DNA of 12,030 bases from Acidimicrobiia bacterium (GTDB taxonomy: Bacteria; Actinomycetota; Acidimicrobiia; Acidimicrobiales; AC-14), in contig JAFASB010000462.1 of NCBI GenBank assembly GCA_019244985.1, positions 1 through 12,030 of the forward strand, in the 5' to 3' direction. The position numbers and the translations under genes were made by a program. The notes beneath the pieces are model-generated. The model had not been told where the DNA came from and ran no database searches. It was given only the letters and a program-made list of their open reading frames with translations. How positions within the stretch are numbered: the stretch's first letter is position 1; each line of letters starts with the position of its first letter. Shown here piece after piece: positions 6,243-12,030 of the stretch.

Positions 6243-8098
6243 GCACGCTGCTTGGGGCCGTAACCGTCCGAGCCAATCCCCAGCTCAGCCGGTTGGCGAG
6301 CTGGTGGCCCCTGATGGCGCTGCTCGGCGGTTTCTTGGTCGTCGTTTTGGTGCTACGACACCTCGGTCATCGGGGCGACGCCCCTTCGCGCTTCGGAGCG
6401 GACCAGCAACGCGTGGCGCGGGGTTTGGAACGGGTTACCGGCGTTCCCGGATGGGCGGCAGCGACGGTGGGCACCGCCCTGTTCGGTCTGCTGCTGGCCG
6501 GCGCGGGCTTCTACAACGATGTCGCCTGGCATATCTATCTGGGACGGGACAAGAACCTCTTCACGGCCCCGCACGTCATGATCATGGTCGGTCTGGCGTT
6601 CATCACCGCCGCGGCCGGTCTGGGGATTCTGTTCGCGTCGCTCGACAGGGTCGATACCGCGATCCGCGCTGGGTGGTTGCGCGTCCCTTGGTCGACCGTA
6701 CCGCTGGGCGTCCTCGGTTGTACCGCTTTGGCCGGGTTCCCGCTCGATGACCTGTGGCACCACTTCTACGGCATCGACGTCACCATGTGGAGCCCGACCC
6801 ACCTCATCATGATCATGGGCGCGTCGCTCAGCCCCCTTGCCGCGTGGTTCGTCCTCGCCGAGGCAAGGGTGCGGCCGTCGGATTCACCCTGGGCCCGCGT
6901 CCTGCACACGCTCACCGCCGTGCTGGTGCTCGCCGGGCTCACGGCGCCCCTCGGCGAGTTCGCCTTCGGGGTACCCCAGTTCTCTCAGCTCTACCACCCG
7001 GCCCTCATCGCCCTGGCCGCCGGCTTCGCCCTCGTCGCCGCCCGGCTCGTCCTCGGCCGGGGCGGTGCGCTCCTCGTGTCCGCCGCCGCCCTCGTGGTCG
7101 ACGTCGGCACGATCACGCGCGCCCATTCTGCCTACCATCTCCTGTCCCAGCGTGCGCCGGCGCTCTATGTCGGATCCGCCGTCGCCGTCGAGCTGGTCGG
7201 CCTTCTTCTCGGCGTGCGTCGGCGGGTCCGTTTCTCCCTCTCGGCCGGCGTCGGAATCGGGACGCTCGGCCTGGGTGTCGAATGGATGTGGAACAGCCAC
7301 GCCCACCAGCCCTGGCACACCTCCTTCGCTGTCGCGGCTCTGGTGATCAGCGTGGCGATGGGCTGCGCCGCCGCCGTGGTCGGGGCGGCCTACGCGGCTG
7401 CGATCGCCCCGTCCTCCAACGTCGGCACGGCCGGCAGTTCTCCCGGTGCGCCGATGCGAGTCCCCGCTCTCGCGGTCGTGGCCGCAATGGTGGTCATCGC
7501 CTTGGGTTTGGCCGCGCCACTACCGCGCCGGGTGAGCCCAGTGACCGCCGCTGTGCATGTCGTGCCGGCCAGACGAGTCCTGCCAATCGTCGGCGTGGAA
7601 GCGACGCTGCAGGTCACCGTGAAGCCCCGCTCAGCGGCGACCGACGCGTGGTGGTTTCAGGCGACCTCGTGGCAGGGCGGTGGGTTGGTCATCGCCGATA
7701 TGCGCCGGTCCGGCCCCGGCCAGTGGACGTCGGCGCGGCCTGTTCCGATCGGGGGCGGCTGGAAGACGTTGATCCGCCTCCACAAGGGCACCACGATGAT
7801 GGCTGTCCCGGTGTACTTCCCGGTGGACCCCGCAGTCACGCCCGAGATTCCGGCCCTCGACAGGACAACGACCTTCGCGAACGAACGGCACTACCTCCTG
7901 CGAGAGGAGCGGCCCGGGGCGGGCTGGTTCGCGGACGTCGCGGAGACACTGATCCTCCTCATCGTCGGAGCGTGGCTCGGCAGCCTTGCCCTCGCCGCCA
8001 TCCGCATCGCCGACCAAAGACAGCAGTCGGAGGACCGTCGCTCGCCTCCAACCGAGGCGCGGCGAAGCGAATCGCCACGCGTTGTCCTTCCCAGGTAG
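6239..8098 (+). CDS. Polytopic membrane protein of unknown function with duplicated DxxWH-H motif
   Basis: A 619-residue protein starting at GTG 6239, which overlaps the tetR stop. An in-frame ATG at 6044 lies deep inside tetR and is rejected. I do not recognise a named family. About 11 hydrophobic segments are seen between residues 22 and 426, and one near 565-590. A 19-residue motif occurs twice without gaps, D94-V-A-W-H ... H112 and D170-D-L-W-H ... H188, sharing DxxWHxxxGxDxxx[FW][ST]xxH. Each copy lies at a predicted membrane boundary and leads into a helix rich in Met/Ile. Further polar residues in hydrophobic surroundings are H253, H300, and the cluster E348, H354, H356, H360. Residues about 430-560 form a soluble, beta-rich segment (GPGQWTSARPVPIGGGWKTLIRL) vaguely like FixH/YtkA-type extracytoplasmic domains. 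The tail is polar. Metal or haem binding is only a guess. Confidence 0.85.
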   Translation: MSTLLGAVTVRANPQLSRLASWWPLMALLGGFLVVVLVLRHLGHRGDAPSRFGADQQRVARGLERVTGVPGWAAATVGTALFGLLLAGAGFYNDVAWHIYLGRDKNLFTAPHVMIMVGLAFITAAAGLGILFASLDRVDTAIRAGWLRVPWSTVPLGVLGCTALAGFPLDDLWHHFYGIDVTMWSPTHLIMIMGASLSPLAAWFVLAEARVRPSDSPWARVLHTLTAVLVLAGLTAPLGEFAFGVPQFSQLYHPALIALAAGFALVAARLVLGRGGALLVSAAALVVDVGTITRAHSAYHLLSQRAPALYVGSAVAVELVGLLLGVRRRVRFSLSAGVGIGTLGLGVEWMWNSHAHQPWHTSFAVAALVISVAMGCAAAVVGAAYAAAIAPSSNVGTAGSSPGAPMRVPALAVVAAMVVIALGLAAPLPRRVSPVTAAVHVVPARRVLPIVGVEATLQVTVKPRSAATDAWWFQATSWQGGGLVIADMRRSGPGQWTSARPVPIGGGWKTLIRLHKGTTMMAVPVYFPVDPAVTPEIPALDRTTTFANERHYLLREERPGAGWFADVAETLILLIVGAWLGSLALAAIRIADQRQQSEDRRSPPTEARRSESPRVVLPR

Positions 8099-8187
8099 GG
8101 CGCCACGCTGACGTGACCTGCGCACCCCCGCGTGCTGAGATCGCGACCTTCACGGTTCCCCCCTAGCCCGAGTTTGCGCAACGCCTG
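8099..8187 (+). other. Intergenic gap before the MFS gene, no clear signal
   Basis: This 89-base gap separates the membrane protein from the transporter. I see no good Shine-Dalgarno before the ATG at 8188, no TANNNT box at leaderless distance and no strong hairpin. A TAGCCC at 8164-8169 is a poor -10 candidate. Confidence 0.4.
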
Positions 8188-9588
8188 ATGTATCTCGCCA
8201 GACGCCCTCCGATTCCGGACCCTGAGGGAGCGCCCGCGCCGACGGGCGGACGTTTGCGGCGCCTCCTCGTCGAGCCCAACGTCGCCCTGCTGGGCACCAC
8301 GAGCTTCATCACCGACGTGTCAAGCGAGATGGTGGCGTCGGTTCTTCCCCTCTATCTCACTGTGCGCCTGGGCTTCACGGCGCTGCAGTTCGGCGCCACC
8401 GACGGAGTTCTCGGCCTGACGACCGCACTAACGGCACTCGTCGGCGCCTTGCTCGCTGACCGGTGGCGCCGCTACCGCGAGGTGGCGGGCGCCGGGTACG
8501 CGCTGTCCGCAGCGTCGCGCCTTGGCCTGTTGTCGGTCAGCGGGTGGTTGCCGACGCTCGGGTGGCTCGGCGCCGACCGGCTCGGCAAGGGGGTTCGCAC
8601 CGGCCCACGCGATGCCCTGATCTCGCTCTCGGCGCCACAAGGTCGCCTCGGCGAGGCCTTCGGGCTCCATCGCACGCTCGACACGGGTGGCGCGCTCGCC
8701 GGTCCTCTGTTGGCCGTTCTGCTGCTGACCCTGGCGCCTGGGTCATACGCGGCAGTGTTCGTCGCCAGCTTCTTCATCGCCTGCCTCGGCATCGGCGTGC
8801 TGTGGCTGTTCGTCGAGAATCGCTTCCCGCCCGCCCTGTCACACACCCGTGTGCGGCTCTGGACGCCGGTGACGTCGCTGTGGCAGCACCGGCGGTTCCG
8901 TCGCGTCCTGCTGGCGACGGCGCTGCTGAGCCTGCCCGCGGTGAGCGACTCGTTCCTCTTCCTCACACTGCGCCACCGCGTCGGGCTCGACCAGCGACTG
9001 TTCCCCATCCTGTTCACCGGCGAGGCGGTCGTGTACTTGGCGCTCGCCCTCCCGTGCGGGCGCCTCGCCGACCGCATCGGCGCGGGGCGAGTTCTGCTCG
9101 GAGGTCAAGTCGCGCTGGCGATGAGCTACGTGCTGTTGATCGCAGCACCGGGGCGCATCGTGACTCTCGTCGGCGTGCCCGCCTTCTTGGGCGTCTTCTT
9201 CGCCGCGACCGACGGCGTGCTCGCGGCCCTGGCCAGCCAGGTCGTGCCCGCACTCGCCCGCACCACCGGGCTCGCCGTGCTTGGTGTCGTGCTGGCTGCA
9301 GTCGGGCGGTCGCGGCGACCGGTTACGGCGGCATCTGGCAACGCAGTGGCCCCAACCAGGCGATCACGGACGCCTTCGTCGGTCTGGTCGTCGCGGGGGT
9401 GGCGGCGGCCGTCGTGCTCCGGCCGTTCATCTCGAAGCGAGACGGCGTCGCCCCGCCTCCGCACGACGGCGACAGTGGTGTCAACATTTCCGCCCCCGCA
9501 ACTGAAGGCGGCCGCCGCACGAGCGTCGGTCGTCGGACGGGCATCTTCGTCGGCCTGTGCGCCGTATGCATCGGCGGGGTTGTCGTGA
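8188..9588 (+). CDS. MFS transporter, frame broken near its C-terminus
   Basis: As sequenced the frame gives 466 residues, but only the first ~372 are genuine. Before the break it reads as a major facilitator: TDVSSEMVASVLPLYLT in the first helix, a loop 2-3 motif A variant GALLADRWRRYREV, and RTGPRDALIS, all marks of the 'TDxSSEM' group of MFS proteins with unsettled substrates. After about 9300 frame 1 turns into a Ser/Arg-rich nonsense tail. At that point frame 3 supplies the expected end of the transporter (RAVAATGYGG, then a last helix around DAFVGLVVAGVAAAVVL). A one-base loss, or an equivalent -1 shift, therefore separates the two halves. The frame 1 stop at 9586-9588 overlaps a frame 3 GTG at 9585, so termination and re-initiation are conceivable. 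The ATG at 8188 is the only sensible start, although it has no Shine-Dalgarno. Confidence 0.8.
   Translation: MYLARRPPIPDPEGAPAPTGGRLRRLLVEPNVALLGTTSFITDVSSEMVASVLPLYLTVRLGFTALQFGATDGVLGLTTALTALVGALLADRWRRYREVAGAGYALSAASRLGLLSVSGWLPTLGWLGADRLGKGVRTGPRDALISLSAPQGRLGEAFGLHRTLDTGGALAGPLLAVLLLTLAPGSYAAVFVASFFIACLGIGVLWLFVENRFPPALSHTRVRLWTPVTSLWQHRRFRRVLLATALLSLPAVSDSFLFLTLRHRVGLDQRLFPILFTGEAVVYLALALPCGRLADRIGAGRVLLGGQVALAMSYVLLIAAPGRIVTLVGVPAFLGVFFAATDGVLAALASQVVPALARTTGLAVLGVVLAAVGRSRRPVTAASGNAVAPTRRSRTPSSVWSSRGWRRPSCSGRSSRSETASPRLRTTATVVSTFPPPQLKAAAARASVVGRASSSACAPYASAGLS
9291..9311 (+). other. Inferred frameshift site within the MFS-propeller gene
   Basis: Frame 1 reads GLAVLGVVLAA up to 9300, and frame 3 continues sensibly with RAVAATGYGG from 9303. 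Adding one base here joins them into a single frame from 8188 to 10604 (806 codons). No A- or T-rich slippery heptamer is present, and the GGG at 9304-9306 is the only short run. A sequencing or assembly error, or a real recent mutation, is more likely than programmed shifting. Confidence 0.7.
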
Positions 9589-10604
9589 CCGTGGTGGTGG
9601 CGGCCCATCACGCACGCGCCGCCTCTCGCGCATCGGCCGCCCGCCTCGCGACGATTGGTCAGCGAGGCGCACAGAGCGGCGCTTCGCCACCGCCCGCACA
9701 GCCGACGGTCACTGGGGCAGTGGCTGCGGCGGTGGCTCGACCACACATCCTCGTCTTGGATACCGCGGCGGGCCCCAGCTTCGAACGGCTGGAGGTCGCC
9801 GACGCGGCGCGTCCAGGCACCCCGAGGGTCGCGACGCCGCTGTTCTGTGAGCGGGTCGACCAGCGCGGCGGTCGGGGGCTATGTCTGACGAACAACCGCG
9901 TGGCGGTCGTGCACGGGATCTCGATCTTCGACGACAACTTCCACGTGTTGTATCGCCTCCCGATGGATGGCCTGCCCAGTCGGGCCCGGATCGCGCCCAA
10001 CGGCGAGGTCGGCGCGGTCACGAGTTTCGTGCAGGGCGACGCTTACAACGTCGACAACTTCTCGACCCGCACCCTCCTCATCGACCTCGTGCACGGGAAG
10101 GTGATCGCCAACCTCGAGGACTTCTCGGTGACCAAGGCGGGCGAGGCCTTGCACCCGATCGACGAGAACTTCTGGGGTGTGACCTTCGCGGCGGACTCCG
10201 ACACGTTCTACGCCACCATGCGCACGGGATCGCACTACTACTTGGTGCGCGGCCACATCAGCACTCGTCGCGCCGTAGTCCTCCGCGACGGCGTCGAGTG
10301 CCCTTCAATCTCACCCGACGGCACGCGCATCGCTTACAAGAATCGCATCGACCACGGCTTCGACCCCGCCACCTGGCAGCTTCGCGTCTGGACGATCGGA
10401 ACGGGGACCGACGTTCGCCTTGCCGAGTCGCGGAGCGTCGACGACCAGGTCGCGTGGTTGGACAACGGCCGTGTCTCATACGTGCTGTCACCCGACAATG
10501 CCACCGTTGACACCTGGGCGGTCCCCGCCGACGGCACCGGCCTACCTGCGCTGCTCATCCCGACCGCTGAGTCGCCGGTGGTGGTGCCCTCGCCACCGGC
10601 CTGA
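9300..10604 (+). CDS. 3' half of MFS fusion: last helix, extra TM helix and TolB-like beta-propeller domain
   Basis: Frame 3 is open and coding-like from about 9300 to TGA 10602-10604. It gives the end of the MFS domain (YGGIWQRSGPNQAITDAFVGLVVAGVAAAVVL) and a polar linker. A strong hydrophobic helix follows (about 9543-9602), then a Ala/Pro-rich spacer and a domain of about 280 residues. That domain has repeated SPDG/APNG-type blades: IAPNGEVGAVTSF, NFWGVTFAADSDTFYATM, CPSISPDGTRIAYKN, DDQVAWLDNGRVSYVL. These fit a TolB/WD40-like propeller. A 12-helix MFS ends in the cytoplasm, so the 13th helix would place the propeller outside. Two Cys, 12 positions apart (FCERVDQRGGRGLCL), could form a disulfide there. 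There is no good independent start between 9330 and 9580; GTG codons at 9585-9597 fall inside the helix. I infer one fusion gene with the upstream MFS. The function is unknown. Confidence 0.75.
   Translation, partial: SRAVAATGYGGIWQRSGPNQAITDAFVGLVVAGVAAAVVLRPFISKRDGVAPPPHDGDSGVNISAPATEGGRRTSVGRRTGIFVGLCAVCIGGVVVTVVVAAHHARAASRASAARLATIGQRGAQSGASPPPAQPTVTGAVAAAVARPHILVLDTAAGPSFERLEVADAARPGTPRVATPLFCERVDQRGGRGLCLTNNRVAVVHGISIFDDNFHVLYRLPMDGLPSRARIAPNGEVGAVTSFVQGDAYNVDNFSTRTLLIDLVHGKVIANLEDFSVTKAGEALHPIDENFWGVTFAADSDTFYATMRTGSHYYLVRGHISTRRAVVLRDGVECPSISPDGTRIAYKNRIDHGFDPATWQLRVWTIGTGTDVRLAESRSVDDQVAWLDNGRVSYVLSPDNATVDTWAVPADGTGLPALLIPTAESPVVVPSPPA
10574..10600. repeat. Inverted repeat at the 3' end of the propeller gene
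   Basis: GCCGGTGG (10574-10581) and CCACCGGC (10593-10600) are perfect 8-base arms around an 11-base loop, lying in the last codons before the stop. It sits immediately before a second hairpin and may be part of a two-stem transcription-end signal. Confidence 0.5.
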
Positions 10605-10632
10605 CGGCGACGAGCGTCAGCGATCGCCGTCA
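10602..10632. terminator. Bidirectional hairpin shared by two convergent genes
   Basis: TGACGGCGA (10602-10610) and TCGCCGTCA (10624-10632) form a perfect 9-base stem around a 13-base loop. The left arm begins with the TGA stop of the propeller gene, and the loop contains the TGA stop of the minus-strand cyclase gene (10617-10619). It can serve both strands. No T-tract is present on either side, as is usual in such GC-rich genomes. Confidence 0.6.
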
Positions 10633-11639
10633 CGCGGAGCCTCCGGCCGAGCTTGCTGCCTCGCGTTGTCGAAGACCTCGTAGCGACCCCGTCCGCGCCT
10701 CTTGGCCTCGTACATCGCGAGATCGGCATTGGCAATGAACTCGGCTGCCCGCACATCAGGATCGGAGAGGGCGATGCCGACACTGACGCTCGGAGCCACG
10801 TCCGTCTCAAGGATCTTCAACGGTTGTCGGACCGCCGCGAGAATGCGTTGAGCGACGTCGACGGCATCGACATGGCTGCTGGCATCCTCGAGGAGAAGCG
10901 CGAACTCATCGCCGCCCAACCTGGCGAGCGTGTCTGCACCGCGCACACAACCGAGGAGCCTGTTCGACACGGCGACCAACAAGGCGTCTCCTCCGGCGTG
11001 GCCGAGAGTGTCATTCACGACCTTGAAGTTGTCGAGGTCCATGAACAGCACGGCAAGCTCACCCGGGCTGCGTCGAGCACGCGCCAGCGCGTGCTCGACG
11101 CGATCCACGAACAGAATCTTGTTGGCGAGGCCAGTGAGGGGATCGTGGAACGCCTGGTGGTGCAGCTCCTCCTCGAGCCGAGCGCGCTCCGAGACATCGC
11201 GGAAGCTCCAGACCCGCCCCACGACCCGCCCGTCGACCCTTTGGGGCTTCGAGTACCGCTCGAAGACCCGGTCGTCCTTGAATCGAAGGACATCGAAGCT
11301 CTCTGCGGACGGCGTGGCGTAGAGCTCGCGCACCTTCGCGAGGAAGCCCTCAGGGTCGGTGAGCTGGTCCAACACGAACCTCAGCGCCGCATCGTCGTCC
11401 TCGGCAGCGAGTACGTCTTCGGGTATCCCCCACATCTCAGCGAATTGGGCGTTGAACATGCGGATGCGCCCGATCTCGTCGACGACCAGGATGCCGTCGG
11501 CGGTTGCCTCGAGCGTTGCAGCCAGAAGCGAAAGCGCTTCTCGAAGGTCGGCGCCGTCACCGATGAACGCGCTTTCGCCACCCGCGCTTTGCGTTGGGTA
11601 CTCCCCAGGCCCGGTAGGAACCCCTGAGTCGCCAACCAT
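10617..11639 (-). CDS. PAS-GGDEF diguanylate cyclase
   Basis: From the ATG at 11639 the protein has 340 residues. It would make cyclic di-GMP from two GTP, controlling lifestyle or surface traits. A PAS domain spans about residues 40-152 (LEATADGILVVDEIGRIRMFNAQFAEMWGI ... VGRVWSFRDVSER). A short helical linker RARLEEELHHQAFHDPLTGLAN leads into the GGDEF domain (about 160-325). The active site G242-G-D-E-F246 is intact, as is FMDLDNFKVVND. The allosteric I-site R233-G-A-D236 lies five residues before GGDEF, so product inhibition is likely. The frame also stays open to a TTG at 11705. That start would add 22 residues with a hydrophobic stretch (VILDVLCGLLLGAV) resembling a membrane anchor; its GAGGTG lies too close for a good ribosome-binding site. 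No EAL domain is present. The gene converges with the propeller gene and diverges from the small stress genes. Confidence 0.9.
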   Translation of the reverse strand: MVGDSGVPTGPGEYPTQSAGGESAFIGDGADLREALSLLAATLEATADGILVVDEIGRIRMFNAQFAEMWGIPEDVLAAEDDDAALRFVLDQLTDPEGFLAKVRELYATPSAESFDVLRFKDDRVFERYSKPQRVDGRVVGRVWSFRDVSERARLEEELHHQAFHDPLTGLANKILFVDRVEHALARARRSPGELAVLFMDLDNFKVVNDTLGHAGGDALLVAVSNRLLGCVRGADTLARLGGDEFALLLEDASSHVDAVDVAQRILAAVRQPLKILETDVAPSVSVGIALSDPDVRAAEFIANADLAMYEAKRRGRGRYEVFDNARQQARPEAPRDGDR

Positions 11640-11720
11640 GGTTACAGCCCCCAGCAGCAGTCCACACAGCACATCAAGTATCACCCTCCGACGGCCTGGC
11701 GCCAAGGCACCTCGACATGC

Positions 11721-11747
11721 GATTGAAACCCGAGAGTTCCGGGGTAC
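11721..11747 (+). promoter_or_regulatory. Possible sigma-B-type promoter upstream of the 23-residue peptide gene
   Basis: GGGTAC at 11742-11747 resembles the -10 element of sigma-B-type promoters (GGGTAT/C), 56 bases before the ATG at 11804. GATT at 11721-11724 could act as the GNNT-type -35, but the 17-base spacer is one longer than the 14-16 usual for Streptomyces sigma-B. The hexamer alone is expected a few times by chance in a window of this size. Confidence 0.35.
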
Positions 11748-11803
11748 ATGGCTCTTGTCGCGATGGCACGGTCGAAGATCGGCCCCTGAACTCGGGAGAG
11801 CGC

Positions 11804-11875
11804 ATGTACATCGGACTCGGCGGGCTCATCATCATCATCATCCTGATCGTCGTGTTGCTCGTGCGGCGCCGCTAA
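11804..11875 (+). CDS. 23-residue single-helix hydrophobic membrane peptide
   Basis: ATG 11804 to TAA 11873-11875 encodes 23 residues: an N-terminal MYIGLGG, then a run of Leu/Ile/Val including five Ile in a row (each ATC), and a C-terminal RRR. This is a single membrane helix with a positive end, expected to sit in the cytoplasmic membrane with its C-terminus inside. A strong GGGAG Shine-Dalgarno (11794-11798) lies five bases before the ATG, which supports real translation. Small hydrophobic peptides of this build (MYIGxG...RRR) occur in many bacterial genomes without a known role. It lies 78 bases upstream of a CsbD gene, and each gene has its own GGGTAC box, so a shared stress response is plausible. 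It falls below common gene-calling length limits and may be missing from automatic annotation. Confidence 0.75.
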   Translation: MYIGLGGLIIIIILIVVLLVRRR

Positions 11876-11884
11876 GGCCCGGAG

Positions 11885-11909
11885 GCATTGCGCTGAAAGG
11901 ACTGGGTAC
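11885..11909 (+). promoter_or_regulatory. Probable sigma-B-type promoter of the csbD-like gene
   Basis: GCAT (11885-11888), a 15-base spacer and GGGTAC (11904-11909) match the Streptomyces sigma-B consensus GNNT-N14-16-GGGTAC. The -10 box ends 44 bases before the ATG at 11954. csbD of Bacillus subtilis is itself a sigma-B-controlled gene, which supports the assignment. This is a motif match only. Confidence 0.5.
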
Positions 11910-11953
11910 GCGCCTCAGTTCCCAGGCACACCACTGACGATGAAGGAGTGAAG

Positions 11954-12030
11954 ATGGGCACGATGGACAAGGCCAAGAACAAGGTGCAGGAGGCAAAGGG
12001 GAAGGCCAAGGAAGCCGCTGGCAAGGCCAC
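11954..12030 (+). CDS. CsbD-family stress protein (3' end outside window)
   Basis: Only the first 25 codons are present: MGTMDKAKNKVQEAKGKAKE and on, the Lys/Ala/Glu-rich amphipathic N-terminus of the CsbD family (compare MDKxKNKxQExKGKxKE). CsbD proteins are small (about 60-70 residues), soluble and strongly induced by general stress in many bacteria; their mechanism is unknown. An AAGGAG Shine-Dalgarno (11943-11948) lies five bases before the ATG, one of the best in the window. A second Met at codon 4 could also start the protein but is too far from the Shine-Dalgarno. It follows the 23-residue membrane peptide on the same strand. Confidence 0.9.
   Translation, partial: MGTMDKAKNKVQEAKGKAKEAAGKA

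Noticed and set aside
6754..8166. 470-residue plus-strand frame inside the membrane protein gene
   Set aside because: Arg/Pro-rich with no hydrophobic pattern; a shadow of the frame that shows clear membrane helices and the duplicated motif.
8463..9299. 5' part of the long frame 3 reading that runs into the propeller domain
   Set aside because: Before about 9300 this frame is Arg/Ala/Pro-rich nonsense opposite genuine MFS sequence in frame 1; only the part after the frameshift is coding.
9291..9311. Programmed -1 frameshifting to produce the MFS-propeller protein
   Set aside because: No slippery heptamer of the X-XXY-YYZ type and no obvious downstream stem; error or mutation is simpler.
10653..11627. 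324-residue plus-strand frame opposite the diguanylate cyclase
   Set aside because: The minus strand has intact PAS, I-site and GGDEF motifs; the plus-strand translation has no domain and no ribosome-binding site.
11828..11842. Five tandem ATC triplets as a possible phase-variable repeat
   Set aside because: A triplet repeat cannot switch the frame; it simply encodes five Ile in the membrane helix.
1..12030. CRISPR array, tRNA/rRNA genes, insertion sequence or phage genes
   Set aside because: No regularly spaced repeats, RNA-gene signatures, transposase motifs or flanking target duplications were seen on either strand.

Overview
The window is GC-rich throughout and almost fully coding. It looks like a chromosomal segment of an actinobacterium. 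The order of a DUF2344 (radical-SAM-linked) gene, RNase E/G, rplU, rpmA, obg and proB is the classic actinobacterial block. Several genes lack a Shine-Dalgarno and have a TANNNT -10 box just before the ATG, as expected for leaderless transcripts. An Acidimicrobiia-like lineage is my guess, but the sequence alone does not prove it.

Region 1 (1-5495) is conserved housekeeping on the + strand. It holds the 3' end of a DUF2344 gene, an RNase E/G with a long Arg/Gly-rich N-terminal tail, ribosomal proteins L21 and L27 (ATGA overlap), a hairpin-rich 142-base gap, the ribosome-assembly GTPase Obg, and glutamate 5-kinase ProB (ATGA overlap with obg). Obg has an unusual G4 motif (AKAD instead of NKxD) and a very short G4-G5 segment.

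Region 2 (5496-10604) is accessory. A TetR-family regulator has a tandem double palindrome lying over its own promoter, directly against the start codon. Coupled to it by a GTGA overlap is a 619-residue polytopic membrane protein of unknown function. It carries an ungapped internal duplication, DxxWHxxxGxDxxx[FW][ST]xxH, and a C-terminal extracytoplasmic domain. Next comes a major-facilitator transporter that appears to be the N-terminal half of an MFS / extra membrane helix / beta-propeller fusion. In this sequence a -1 frameshift near 9291-9311 breaks the fusion.

Region 3 (10605-12030) starts with a pair of inverted repeats between convergent genes. A minus-strand PAS-GGDEF diguanylate cyclase follows, with an intact active site and intact I-site. 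Divergent from it are a 23-residue single-helix membrane peptide and the 5' end of a CsbD-family stress gene. Each of these has a GGGTAC box upstream that resembles a sigma-B-type -10 element, which suggests a general-stress locus.

No tRNA, rRNA, CRISPR array, insertion sequence or phage gene was seen. No intergenic stretch exceeds 300 bases. The most unusual items are the duplicated-motif membrane protein with its TetR operator, and the frameshifted transporter-propeller fusion.
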